The translations under genes were made by a program, and so were the position numbers. A stretch of 64,000 nt of DNA from Alentia gelatinosa (taxonomy: Eukaryota; Annelida; Polychaeta; Phyllodocida; Polynoidae): contig OX465588.1 in the NCBI GenBank assembly GCA_950022655.1, positions 23,360,527 through 23,424,526 of the forward strand, written 5' to 3'. Below are positions 23,706-36,600 of this stretch, in pieces; the stretch's first letter is position 1; the number at the start of each line of letters is the position of its first letter. The notes beneath the pieces were generated by a model. It was not told the DNA's origin. It was given only the letters and a program-made list of their open reading frames with translations, and searched no databases.

Positions 23706-25683
23706 GATTATTTTGTACGTTCTCAATCATTTGTTTACATCATTTTTTATGGTCAGGACCTCGCACCGGACGTGTTCCTCGCCCTTATAAGGTTCCCTAA
23801 TTAAAACCATCATTCGAGTTCCTTCTCTTACTGCACATACTCTACAGATTCATGACATGATAATTCTTACCAATAATACAACCCTGCCTGATGCCGATAA
23901 GAGAGTGTCATTCCCATCTAGTCACATAACAGCCTCACCCTTGCCACAAACATGCCTAAAAACACCCCCTATCAGCACCCCAATCACGCCCCGTTGTTGC
24001 TCTGGACGCCCCTCTATCATGCCTCAATCCCCCATCCCGCACCCCAATTCCCACATTGCTGGCAGGAGTACCACTACACTACTAGAGTCGACCTTGAACC
24101 TCTCCACCCTTTTATACACCTCTCCTTTCCTAACCCATTCGCCGTTCTCACCCCCATCGCCGACCCTCCTACTACTCTCACACCCTCACTCTTCTCACCG
24201 CCGACCCCTCTCTCTCTCTTTATCCTTCCCTCCCCGCACACACAGCCGACTAGAGCCCTCCGCAAAGCAGGTGGAGGCTGCTGCCCCGGCCGGAAACGAG
24301 GAAACCTCATTAATGACACCCTGGAGTTAAGGGGATCCCGATCTATCATATTTTAGACGGTTCTCCATTACCGCGGCCCGGCCGAGTCTTAGTCCCCCGC
24401 CCGGCTGCCCCCTCTCCCGGCGGCCACCCCCTTGCCCGCCCCTCTAGCAGGGTCTAACTCCTCTCAGAAGGCACCTCACCCTATGCGGTATCAGTCAGTG
24501 CCATGTCTAAAGGATGGTGTCACATCTAGCAATGTCTCGGGTGTCACACCTAATGCTGTATAAGGCTGTTCGTTGTCTAACCCTATCGTAGAGGAGGTTA
24601 CACCTATTTAGGCATATCAGATCTAGCACTGCCTGAGACTGTGCCAGTATCAATGCGGCCTTAAGCAGTATCGCTACTATTCAAGCATTAATACCGTCTC
24701 AGACACGGTGTATCATGTATTTTATCAGGCTTGTCATTCATGATGCATCGTCTCAGGCAATTGCTTGCCTACTGCTATCTCAGGTGAAGCCATATCGAGG
24801 TTTGCCTCAACATCAGACCGTATGTTCTCTCAGCCAAATCTTTCCACAACACTTTACCATCAGAAGATCAGGTATTCAAAGAAATACAAATTGAATGTCA
24901 GGTGTAATGTACTTATCGGTACAGTACTCAATAAGTATAAGACACCAGTAAGCCTACTTTCAAATTGGTATGCCAACTCTTAAATAGGCTCTTGCTTAAA
25001 TTGGTAGTAAATTGAATGCTATCTACTGCAGTGTCAGAAAGTAGAACACCTAAAGTGGTATCACACAATGCCATATTTTGGTGATTCTATGTTACTAGCA
25101 ATGTACGCTTATATTTATGAGAAACCACTAGTAATGTAATCTAATACCGCACGTAACATACTGTCAAGTGCAGCACACCCAGGGAAGTGCAAAAGAGTAA
25201 TAAAGTTTCTACCACCACACCTTTCTTGTAGAAGCAGTAAGCTGCGGTGCATCCATCCCCAGGTCCATTAGACATTAGATTCGACCATTCTCGGGGATAA
25301 CCAGCACTTGGGGATTTCGCTAGATAGTTTATTGTTTGATACCTGCAGGGGAAATGCCTCAGTGAAGACATGGAGTGGAGAAAAGGGGTGGCGGCGGCAT
25401 TTAATACATATTCGCATTCCCACGGATCACGTGACTGAGCTAGTAGCTGCGGTTTCCGTCTGTGTATCGCCTACCTCGTGTGGTGGCAGCGGAGGTTGGG
25501 AGCTGATCCCTTGTGTCATGCGACCTTTTCCCCGGGAGGGTGTTTCCCGCCAAACAAAACCCCCGCCTTGCCGTGTCTAGTTGCGAATCAGTGGCAGAGG
25601 TGGGCACAGACCAGCGGCAGATATGATTGGATAGACTATGTAACACGCCTCCCGCATGTAGGACGCTTAATGGGGGCCATGTA
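23706..25683. other. Pyrimidine-rich, then repeat-like non-coding stretch
   Basis: Positions 23940-24250 are C/T-rich low complexity; the 157- and 134-codon Ser/Pro/Thr-rich frames there are composition artefacts. Positions about 24300-24450 are GC-rich. Positions about 24470-25130 contain loosely repeated words such as TCACACCTA, ATCTAGCA and CTCAGGC, possibly a decayed minisatellite, but no clear period could be set. Confidence 0.4.
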
Positions 25684-26401
25684 AGCTGTAAGTAGTCTGA
25701 GGCCAATGCAGTTTTTCTCTGGATGCTAGCGGGCAATAAATGCTGTAAGTAGTATAGTATTGAGGCCGGTTTTCTCAGGCATGAACACTGTTAGTAGTAT
25801 AGGATCATTGTGGTTTTTCTCTGGGCTCTAGTGGGCAATGTCAGCTGTAAGAGGACAATGACATTTTTATCTGAAAGAAGTATAAAACTCTGGTAGGCGA
25901 ACTATCAAGTAGTATAGAACTGTATACTGTGGTAAATGAACTGTAAAGAGAATTGGTCTGAATTCTACCAATCAATCTAAGGCATACGAAGTATACAACT
26001 GTGACAGTGTTTCTCTGTATTCTAACAGACAATGTTAACTGTGACTGGTATATGATTGTGGCAAACCTTCTCTCGATTCCAACAGGCAATGTTTGTATAC
26101 AACCGCGAAAATGCTTCTCTGGATTCTACCAGATAATGCAACTGTAAGTGGTATATAATTGTGGTAATGTTTCTCGGGATTATTTCAAACAATGCCACTG
26201 TAAGTAGTATATCGTAGAGGCAAATTTTCTCGGGATTCTACCAGACAGTGCAAGTAGTATATGATTTTGGCAATTTTTCCCGGGATTCTACAAGTTCATG
26301 TTAGATGTGAGAATTATATGACAGTGGAAATGTCTTCCTGGATTATACAGGCTACTTTTGCTCCATATATTATACAGCTGTTACAGTGTTTCTCTCGATT
26401 A
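25684..26401 (+). repeat. Decayed minisatellite, unit roughly 55-60 bp
   Basis: A unit with the blocks CTGTAAGTAGTAT, then a TTGTGGCAAT-like block, then TTTCTCTGGATTCTAACAG, then ACAATG recurs about a dozen times with substitutions and indels. Good block starts are at 25743, 25788, 25845, 26037, 26142 and 26201. The array continues after the MITE at 26405-26668 (see 26672-26760). No protein is encoded. Confidence 0.75.
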
Positions 26402-26404
26402 TAA

Positions 26405-26668
26405 GGCCCGGCGTCCACCTACTATGATATGGCTCCGATATGGTCTACGATGCACCTCCCGATAAAAAATCAAAATCGCGTCGGGGCAGTTGACCACGTT
26501 TCTGCAATTAGAGACCGATAAAAATCCCATACAATGCATGGTGGGTAGGCATGTCTAGACATATGTCCACGATTTTGCACCTTCCCGATATGGCACCGAT
26601 TTTGACATTTTGTATCGGTGCCATATCGGGAGGTCTACAATTCAATCGTAGTAGGCGGACGCCGGGCC
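26405..26668 (+). mobile_element. MITE, GGCGTCCAC family (long subtype), inserted in a minisatellite
   Basis: The inverted termini GGCCCGGCGTCCACCTACTA and its complement with two mismatches are flanked by identical TAA trinucleotides (26402-26404 and 26669-26671). The interior is homologous to the reversed copy at 22076-22349 and carries multiple CCGATAT/ATATCGG words. Minisatellite units stand on both sides, so the MITE inserted into the array. Confidence 0.88.
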
Positions 26669-26671
26669 TAA

Positions 26672-26760
26672 GTTGTGGGATACCAATGTGGCAGTATTTC
26701 TCTAGATTGTAACATGTTATTAGACTGTGAGCATATCTGATCACAGTTTTATTATATATG
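26672..26760 (+). repeat. Minisatellite remainder downstream of the MITE
   Basis: The blocks GTGGCAGTATTTCTCTAGATTGTAAC and GACTGTGAGCATATCTGATC repeat the unit structure of the array at 25684-26401, after interruption by the MITE. Confidence 0.6.
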
Positions 26761-29700
26761 CCAGAATATGATATAGGTTATATGTAAAATACGGCTGTTT
26801 AAAGTTTCCCCTTGTAGATTTAAACTTTAAATAGTGCAGACAATTATAATGTCTCTAAGGTAATAGCCCATTTCAAGTCTTGGTGGTATATTAAAGGGGT
26901 ATGAAAACAGAAGACTTCGAGAAAGGTCCACTCATCATGATGTCTTGATTGAAAATGAAAAATACAACTCGCATAATGTTTTTGATACAGCTACTGATGT
27001 TCTCTGTACTGTAAAAACAAAATAAACGTAAAAGCAAAAGCTCATTTTATTGGAGAGGCTGCACATCTGCGCGTATTTATTTCTGCGATGATTTCTATGA
27101 AAATAACTCTAGGAATAATGTAGGAAATATATTGACATTGAGACTGCAGGAGACGAAATGCTGAGATAATGTTCAATATAAAGTACCTCACAGTATTGTA
27201 GATGTACACTCCCGGACTATTCTACCCTCTCAAGCAGCCCGTTCTTTCAACATTCTCGCCCGTCTGCCAATAACCTGGTTAGTACTAGGGACGCATTAAG
27301 AACATTAAACAAGGTTTGTCCATCGTCATCCTATTACCAGCAGCAGCAAAACGTACTTAACTCCCATCGACTCGTTCTGTCGATTACCGGAGTTTGAATC
27401 ACTTCAGCGTTTTCTCCACCTCCTCCCCGAGGCACCCTATGCTCTGAATAATTCCTCAATGACGTCTATTACCCGCCGGGCTTTCTTTAATGTTGGATTT
27501 CTTTGTTGTCTAATTGTACTGTTCCAGCGGCGAATCTTCTTAGATATGATGTACTTTGCTTTTACAACCTACCCATACGGCTAGCTAAGAATAGCGTTGC
27601 GCTGTGTGTGCTACTGCCAGGTTAGTGTTGCGAACTTGCTTTTATTAACCATCGATGACAGAGTCTCCATAGGAATAGCTTTGGTATGAGTAAGTTGCGA
27701 GTAATAGATTACTGAGGCCAGTATTCACCTGGTTCTAAATTCAGGGGATTACTGGAAATAGTTCCCAAAACGTTACCATGCCCCTAGCGATCGAAACTAA
27801 TATACGCAGTGACAGTAGCAGACAATATTGCAATCACGAATACACCGTGAACTACAGAATAGTTCTGATTTTGTGAACTCTTCTCTAGCAGTGTCTCCTA
27901 AACTCCATAATCTGTTTGTCCTTGGTTTGTCCTGTATTTTAGTGTGCAATTCATCCTCCGAAGCACATGGAAATCCAACCTGACAGAGCAATATCAACTA
28001 ACTGGTGCTTGATGAGAAATTATAATCGAACTTTTGTAACAGACTGAAACACTGCTGTGGTGATAATAGAAACTTGAGAAATACGAAAATAACAATGATT
28101 CCGATAACGATGATTAAAAAAGGACCACGATGATAAAAAAAAAACAGACAGAGAAACACCTTTGCAACTTAGGTGCACTGTTGATTTGAAATACGTTCCA
28201 AAAATATGTTGATTCCGGTTCATGTTACTAGTAGATCACTTTGCTACCTTTGATAATACCGGGTCTGAAGTTGGCTTCATGGCTTCGGGCGCTAGCGCTG
28301 TTACGAAACAATCGGATACGTAAGGATATTTATTGAATACATCATGTGGATCAGGTCCCTGACTATACTGTTTATACATATCTGAAGGTGGTTAATATCA
28401 TGGCCACATAACCCAAAGTACACCTATAAGGAGAATTGAAAAAAAATCCGCAGCCAGGGAAAGTGCATGGAAGCCTTGATAATAGAGAAATACATATTAT
28501 AAAGACAGTATCTCCGAAACCTAGTTCTTAACTTTGCCTAGCTTTGGACCCACTTTAGATATTGATTCTGCTTCCTTTCATTTTGTATCTTGGTCAAAAC
28601 TGAGAGTTTGACTGCTTATAAGGATGCCTTGATCACCATTGATGGGTGTAGACAAAGGTAAGCAAATCGATTTGTATAATTCACGAGCGATTGTTAGGTG
28701 GCTCACACCTGGTGTATGAAATAACCTGCCTTCAGACGAGGTCTAGCTGCCTTAGACCAAGGTATACATTCTACAGAGAGTCGAAAAAAGTCGGAGCGCC
28801 TTTCAAAAATTCGGTTGAAACGTTGCTACGGCTTTGGCGATTGCCTTTAAGCGGCCAGGTATTGCTCTGATCATCAGAGCTGAGGGTAAATGAGCCTTGC
28901 CAAACTCTTTTGATTGGCATGCTGATCGACCCTTGTGCTTGTCATCAGTGTGTTTTGGTACAGCCTATGTTTATTTTGCTACCCTCTAGTGTGAGTGTAC
29001 AAATCGACATATATTTCACTGACGAGATACTCATGCATATCGGCTTAATAGATCTCCTCCCCCGAAACATTTCTGTGACTTTGCTTTATGATCTTGTTTG
29101 TTATATCGGGCTATATATTAGATCGATTACCATATCTGGGTTTAAAGAGGTGGAGTTTACAACAACCATCAGTAATCGGTACTAATCTAATATTATAAGG
29201 TTTTAAATCGAGTGCACCTCTTCTGGTGTAAAGATGTAACGTCACTTTCAACTCTTATCCCTTTAAGAACGCAAGTAGACGTAGCTGCACATCCAAGATG
29301 ATAAATTTTAGAAGACAGACACACCAAACACTAAAAAGCAGTCAAGGGAAAAGACACTTGTATCAGGAAAGAAACATTTCTCAGTTCAATATGGCATTAA
29401 CACATAGAGTATTATGGAAGTACAACTGGTGAGTGTGGAGAATACAGATGTTTATCGATTATATTAATATTATCTGCTTAAGGAAACTATGAAACTTCAT
29501 GTAATTTGTACTTGTATGGTCAATAAAAAAGAGCATTGCTCGTTATAAAAAAAAATTAATAATAAAAAAAAGCAGTCAAGAATTGTTCTGAAACTACACA
29601 CATTTCACTGTATCATCAGTATTGGAAGGCAATCCCACTTCTGACCATATTTCATTTTAACACTTCAGAACGAAAAGTTGTGGAAGCTACCAAATCTGCT

Positions 29701-31439
29701 ACACTGTCTATTTGAAAAACTGAGAAACAGGAGGGTTCTCCTTTGCCTTCCCCTTTGTATTCACCCCAGGTTTGCTTGATACCATAGCCGAAATCGAAAT
29801 TCTATTTAAGAGAGAAAGGGATTTGTGTTAAGTGATTTATGTGGGTCCTGTGTCATGAACCTAAGATTTCTTGGAAGAGGTGTCCCAATATAAATCCCAA
29901 CGTTAGATAATCAAGCCTGTTTAACGCCCGTCGATCTAGCATCCCTAGTAACTATTTCATGGAAGCTGAATATACTTAAGGTGCTGATCACACCCCAGGT
30001 TTTCTCTATAACCTGCATTCATGATTAAACGGCTACAAAAATTCCGCAAGGATTAGCCTATGAGTGGAGGGTCATGGATAAGGAAATGCCTTCGCCTTAG
30101 ATCACACCTTGTAGGAGTCAACGGCTGTCTTTTACTACAGAATCAGTATCTGTGTTTACGGCAAGTGCTCGCCGTCCAAATTATATCACGCTTCTTCATA
30201 ATGCAATTTAGGTTAAGGACAGTGACTATGATAAGCTTATAAAACATAAATGCTTGCATTACGAACTGCGCCCGTATCGAGATCATTATATATGTCATCT
30301 ACCTTACAAGAAAATATTACATTCTCTATTCATGAGAGGGAGCAAGCGCAGACTTTACAGCTGAGTACATTTTCGAAAGTGATGGTTATCATTGCGAAAA
30401 ACGCTGATCCCACTAGTTTCAAGGTGGTTTGTGTTGTAGTATCATGTGTTATGATAAAGGAATTAAATCATTTAGGAAAAACTGGTTGATTGTGATTTAC
30501 ATTAATCAAAATTATATGAATGGGTACCTGCTTTTTTCCTTCGTTTATTGATAACGCGTTCCTAGTTTAACAGGTATGACTAGAGAAGACCGTAGGGTAA
30601 TTTGGCGAGTGAAAATGAGCTGTTCTTCGGAACTACTCCGGTAAGTCTTCATATCTATATGAATGAAACTTGTAGGTGATTCTTAGTAATGAAACTTGAT
30701 GAAGTAACCAGATCTTTGTTGGGTCAGGTACATTGATCATGTATAACCGACCTGAGGGAGTATAGAGGTAGATGAGCTCTGGATAGAGTCAGACACTTTA
30801 CATGTTACGATATGGCACCAGTATGCGTTATTCAGATTTCAGGAAAAACGCGACGACTAGTCATCATTCAACAAAGGCAGTACCATCCTTCCTGAACGTG
30901 TATTTTGTAAACGATGAACAACTGTACCATCTTTGGAGATATGGTTTATCATTATTAGATGTATCAAAATCAAGGTTTTGATATTGTCGCATGCTAGTTG
31001 CATGTCAAAGCGAATTCTCACGAGACATGCAACTTACAAGGCACCACTCTGCGAACGCCTGATCCACTGAAGCGAATTTTCCCGGGACTTTTCATGGAAC
31101 CGGGCGAACGTGTGCGACCACTAATTTGTAAGAAATTCGCCTGAATGGATCTGGCGCTATATACCTTGATTATGTCTCAGATCTTACTTCCTCGTTCTCT
31201 TCACATTATCATCAAACCTTATTACAAAACACTATCAGTATCTAAGATATCAATCTGTCACATAAGGTTGAATATTACACAGAATACATGCTTTAAATCG
31301 CCAATCTCATTCGTCCTGTCTTATTAAGTCCAAACATAATCGTATAAACTACATACGACATAATACCATAAGGATCACCAATCTCACGCTCTGCCATTCT
31401 TACCCACCAGTTCACAGCTAGCAAATCGCCTGAACAGCG
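26761..31439. other. AT-rich non-coding stretch, nothing recognised
   Basis: Long stretch with only short chance frames on both strands. Around 30986-31120 the words GCGAATTCTCACGAG and GCGAATTTTCCCGGG and the pair GTCGCA/TGCGAC hint at an old short element, but ends could not be defined. Confidence 0.4.
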
Positions 31440-31700
31440 ACAAGTGTGCCTCCCCAGTGTGTACCATGAACACAACCAGTGACGGGCTGACAAAGCCGCG
31501 GGCCGGCTCACTGGTGCCCTGTACTATTAGCCTGCTCTGTATGAACGTTGCGGGATTAGCCAAAGGCGATCTGACTTTCTGCCCGCCGGCCAGCAGCACG
31601 GCCCTGGGGAGGGGGGATCGGCTGGCTGTGTATGTAGCGGGTGGGGCCGGCCGTGGGTAAAGGGCGGCGGCCGGCCGAGAGGAGGGGGTGGGGATGGGCA
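31440..31700. other. GC-rich patch
   Basis: GC- and CpG-rich, densest at 31575-31690, with GCCGGCC-type words. Short frames on both strands are without recognisable features. It may be regulatory, with no specific evidence. Confidence 0.35.
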
Positions 31701-34700
31701 GGGCCAGGGTTTAGGCTTTATTATTCATGGCTCCTTACGTAAGCGGTGTTGACTGGCCTAATGAACCAATCCACGTCCTCTTAGCGCGTTGTTTGCACCG
31801 TCGGCCGCCCCACGTGATTCCTCCAGGGAGCTGGAGATAACTGAGTGAACCACACCTTAAGCCTTCGCCTTCTCCATCCTCCTGTGCCGCCCCCACCCCA
31901 CCCAACCCCTCCATCCACACACACACGGCACCATCAGTGCAGACGGCCGCCTGGACGCACCTCCCGCGGCCCTGACCACGTAATACCTCCCACCTGTACG
32001 GGGTGGCTGCACTTCTGGGAGCTCGCCCACGTCAGTTGTGCTGTAAATGTAGCTCCAGTAGATCCAGGAATAGACCTCTTCAACATAGGATACAAGCCCT
32101 GATCTATACCTACAAGGCCAAATCATACTTAGCCAGAAATACAGCAGGCAAAACCCTGAATAGTAAATGATAGATCACATCCTTATAAACCCTTTTAAAG
32201 GCATAGCATACCTTTTCATGGTATATTGGACAAATTACCTTAAAAATCAAAACCCATATCATTTTCCTTTAACTCTTTCTATAGAGACTTACTTAGAATA
32301 TAACAAGTATGAAGTACAACAATAAAACTATATTTACCAGTCGCTATCCGATATAAATCAAATATATTTAAAGTGACATATTCTACCATTTGGGTTACAT
32401 CAACCTAGATAGAATGTTATTTTTCACTCATTTGGAATCAGAAGGAACCAATTAAGCCGGGAAATTGTCAATTTCTGAAATTCTCAAGGTGGCGCCACTG
32501 TGAATTGCAGGATATGCCTTAAGCTATATGTGCTCTCTATCTTCTAGTTGTCTGGCGTTCAGCGATCAGGCCTTAGACTATGTGAATAAGCGATACAGTT
32601 GTATTGCTCTAGTCGCCCACATCCGACACCCATAACAAAAGGAGGTATTTTCACAGGCGATCCGCAACTCTCTGATTTCAGAAGGTAGAGTTCTATGGAA
32701 ATTGAATTGATATATATTTCCCTTTATCAAGAATAGAAGAAAGAAACAGGAGAATCCCCATGTGTGACTTTATCCAATTCCCCCAACACGATGATAGCCC
32801 AGCCTTCTATCATTTCGAGAATAGAATCCGGCGGTAATCTCAGATTGTCTATACAAATGGTTAGTTCATATCTCTTCCCCTCCCTCTCCTTTCTGTGATA
32901 TATGCAGCTCCCGAGGTAGCTTCAGTAATAACAAAACGAGAGGACATGATTGCAATTTGTGAAATGGCGGCCCTCCTCAATGAGGCACAGACTTAGGTGT
33001 CGTACACATATACATGTATAAGGAGGTAATTAATTACTCCATTAATATCCGCCTGCTTCATTCCTAATTAGCAGAACGTGGTGTAGCCGGTAGTGGGCTA
33101 ATGACCATCTGGTAGTTGGGGCTATTTTTGCCAGCATTGGAATCTGCCCTAATAAAGCGTCAGAAAGGTCCATGATCCTTCATCATCTTCTATGAACACC
33201 GCCAAGATGCTGAAGCTGCAGCTCTATGGTGTCCTACATTATTTATCACGTCAGGAAATGAATATTGATCATATAGGCCAGTAACCCACTTATATTGCCA
33301 TAGTTTGCCATGTCAGGAGTGTACATTCTATAAGGCCTGAGTATGTCGTCAGAGGTTAATGCTCCATAAAATAGACATTGTTGGAGCGATGTAATTACTC
33401 TTGGCACATCGTTCAGAACACCATTGCAATCACCCACTCGCTTCTTCTGTATTGCGTATGCTTTTTAGATCCTCTATAGTCGTGATGCCCTAACTAACAG
33501 ATGTCTTACAGTACACTAGAAATGATTATGATATAGAGTAGGTTATATGGTAGAAATGCTCCTATAGCAGGTGTTAAGGGGCCCCTTATGGGCATTATAG
33601 GTTGAATATAATGTATGATAAAACAAAACGAAACACTATCGTAGATCACGACATATCTAATTGCACCTCTCATCTATCATCTATTCCTCCATGCAAATTT
33701 CTGTTTCTATTTCCACAAATCATAGAATGTGCCTCAGTTCCTTCGGACTTTCCTTCTCTCTCGTTTTCTCTCCAAGGCCGACAATTGTTTTAAAAGACAT
33801 TAAGCCGCAGGTGGTTTTGATCTTGACCAATCTGAGACAGGTGAAATCAAGGTTAATACATCAGATTAAAATGAAAAGTTTTACAAGTTGGGAAGGCACC
33901 TGAGACTGTGCAATCAACCTACGTACATGTTTGCATTAACAGCAATTCTCATCCTGCGATCAACAAAAGAGGCTTGTGCTTGGCTAGGTGGAAGTCAGCC
34001 TTTATCATAGGGTTATACTATTGAAACCATACTATTAAAGGGATTTGGCTGCAATTTCGATCTTCAACTTAAACAAGGTGTTATTAAGATTAACTGTTAC
34101 TTCGTAATGCCAACCGAAACTATTATATTTTGAAATGCGGAAGGGAGAACGGACGCTTGTTATTATTTCAAGATCTTGTTCCTAATTATCCTATTTTCAT
34201 GTTGAAGAATTCAAATCTAATATTGCAATCTATGGCTGGAACCAAACCTGAAGTAGGAGATCGGGTTATGTTTGCTTGTTTGTAATACTGCACCAAGGCA
34301 TCTACCTTCCCATGATATTTTATTCCAGTACAGTCATCGTACACATTTCTTCGTGGATGAAGAGCTTATTTGAAACCACAGTTAATTTTCTATTAAGTGT
34401 ACATGCAGCTGTGATAGTACGACCTTACTTCTTTTACCAGCCCTCTCCGCAGTTTCCCAAGCACGAGGGATTATCTTTGCAACCTCTCTGCATACAATGA
34501 ATCACATTTATCACCACATTAATGGGAGCACAAATATTTGCCTTCCTTTCAATTAAAATGAAAATTCCCTCTCCGTATTTACACATGCTGCAATTTTTAT
34601 TGGCATCGATTTTATCGGCGAAAGAAACCCAACCATATGAATTGAAAAATAACAGTCTTTCAATAGTAGCTCGGTTATCTGGAGATAGTGTTTTATTCAT

Positions 34701-36229
34701 GAGTCTGGTTAGGTCCGCCCCTTTTGTGTTTGCCTGAGGCTGAAGGCAGTAAATACCAACCTAAAAAGATGTGAACCGCATCGTGCGAACATGCCTTGGG
34801 AATTGTCTGCCATTGAGCTTGGGAAGCTTTTTTTTGGCAAGTGCAGTAAGAATAATGTTATTTTATTCTTCCTTTGAACCGGATGCCTGTACAGATAACT
34901 GCCACAACCCACCTGGTCCCACTCTAGCCATCTCAAGATCTGTCCAAGCAGAAGCCCAGTGTCCTGTATTAACACACACGCACAATCGTGCTTGTAGACT
35001 ATCTTCGAACCAATTATCATTCTGTCCTGTGGAAACCTCATGATTTTATAGTTACCAATACAGTCTTACAATCACACTGTACCCGCTGTTTTACCACCTC
35101 CTTAGTATAGCAGCCAATATCCTCTTTCCCAATTTTTTGCATACGGAAGCTAACCATTCCCTGCTTCTCTTTCGAGAACTTTATGCTGAATTAATGATTT
35201 TTGTATCCGAAAGAATTTAATTCAGTCTATTGCATTGCACGATATATGAGTAAGCTTCAAGATTGGTGAGTATTCAAAAGATTGTCGAAACCTCAACAAT
35301 ATATTTGCCAAAGTCATGTGGGAAAATGTATACAAATAGGAAATACGTCATGGTTTCAGTCCTTTACTAGTACACTACAAAAACCTGCACTTCCTTACGT
35401 TCTTAACACCAACTCTTCTCCCTTCCTGAACAGTTACCCCGCCTCCCCTTTGCTGTGCCCACCGATACCCTTGCATACAGCGTCGCTTTGATGCTATCCG
35501 TCTGATCTAAAATGATCCAATCTAACTCGCCTCGTTATTTGTGTACTGGGTTTCCGTATAAGAAGAAACAGGCTGGTTCGGAGAAGTAGTGGAGTGAGGG
35601 TAGGGGAGGGGTGGCACCCTGTAGCCCCTTTCGTTCTCCCTTCTTTCTCTGTCAGACCTTTTGTGCTCTCTCACGGTGCTGCATCTCGTACATCGATATT
35701 CCCCGTGCAGCCGACCCCTTTAAGTAGACTCAGACAACAAACCTTGGCCAGCACAAACGGAACATCGTCCGAGGACTAAGGTCCAAACGAAAAGGACCCA
35801 CTTCGTTCTCTGCCATATTATGCCCTTGCCCATTCCCGAGTCCCCCGTTCCCAACAAACCCACGCTTCCAAACAAAATCCTTGAAAACAAAAGACAGGAA
35901 AAACACGAGGAATTTAAAAATTGATAATCGCTCTGTTTTGTTCCCGTCATTTTCTTTATCCAGGTGGGAGTCAATGGGGTTCAGAGAAGGGGGGAGGTCA
36001 AAGGGGATACCTGTGGGTTTAAGGGATTGGTGAACTTTTTTCTTTTATCTCACAAGACACGCAGGCAGGAGCAGACCCCCCGCAGAGTCACAAGGGAGAT
36101 GGGGAGGGTGTGGAATATTTGTGTGGTGAGATGAAGTGTTCACGGTGCTGGCTGCGGTGCCAGTGGTCGCGGCAATGCTGGGGGTGGTGCTGGGGATGAG
36201 TACTGCTGCTTTGCTTCTATGTATGTCTG
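31701..36229. other. AT-rich non-coding stretch, nothing recognised
   Basis: Only short frames without domains. The longest, minus strand 34709-35041, is not supported by any motif or splice signal. No repeat ends were recognised. Confidence 0.4.
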
Positions 36230-36600
36230 CCTCCCTGGCTGCCTGCCTTTCCCCCACCCCTGGCTGCACACGCCCCGCCCTCCTGCCGCCGTCTCGGTTT
36301 CACCTGCATCTTTCATGTTAAGTAAACACAATTAACTTAGATCAAAAAGCATCGTACCGATTCGCAGTCGGCGCCCCGGCGCACGCGCCGTCAGCCGCCG
36401 ACGCCCAAAAGCACATCGCGGCCGCCCAGGGGATCGACGCCGAGCTCTGTGTGTGTGGGGGGGGGGGGCGTGTGGGGTGAGGGTAGTGGTTAGTTTGAGC
36501 ACGCTCCGGTAGGTGTAGCTGTGAGGGCAGGAGGGGGAGGAGAATGGGGTAGGAGGATCGTCTGACTGTTAATCAACCCCGACGCACCGGGACCCAGGCC
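36230..36600. other. GC-rich patch with a G12 run
   Basis: CpG-dense sequence at about 36360-36450, including GGCGCCCCGGCGCACGCGCC, is followed by (GT)n and a run of 12 G at 36457-36468. Nothing identifiable is encoded. Confidence 0.4.

Noticed and set aside
23857..24356. 157- and 134-codon Ser/Pro/Thr-rich frames
   Set aside because: Translations of a C/T-rich low-complexity stretch in two frames at once.
30986..31120. Possible short element with GTCGCA/TGCGAC ends
   Set aside because: The inverted ends are only 6-7 bp and internal repeats are weak.
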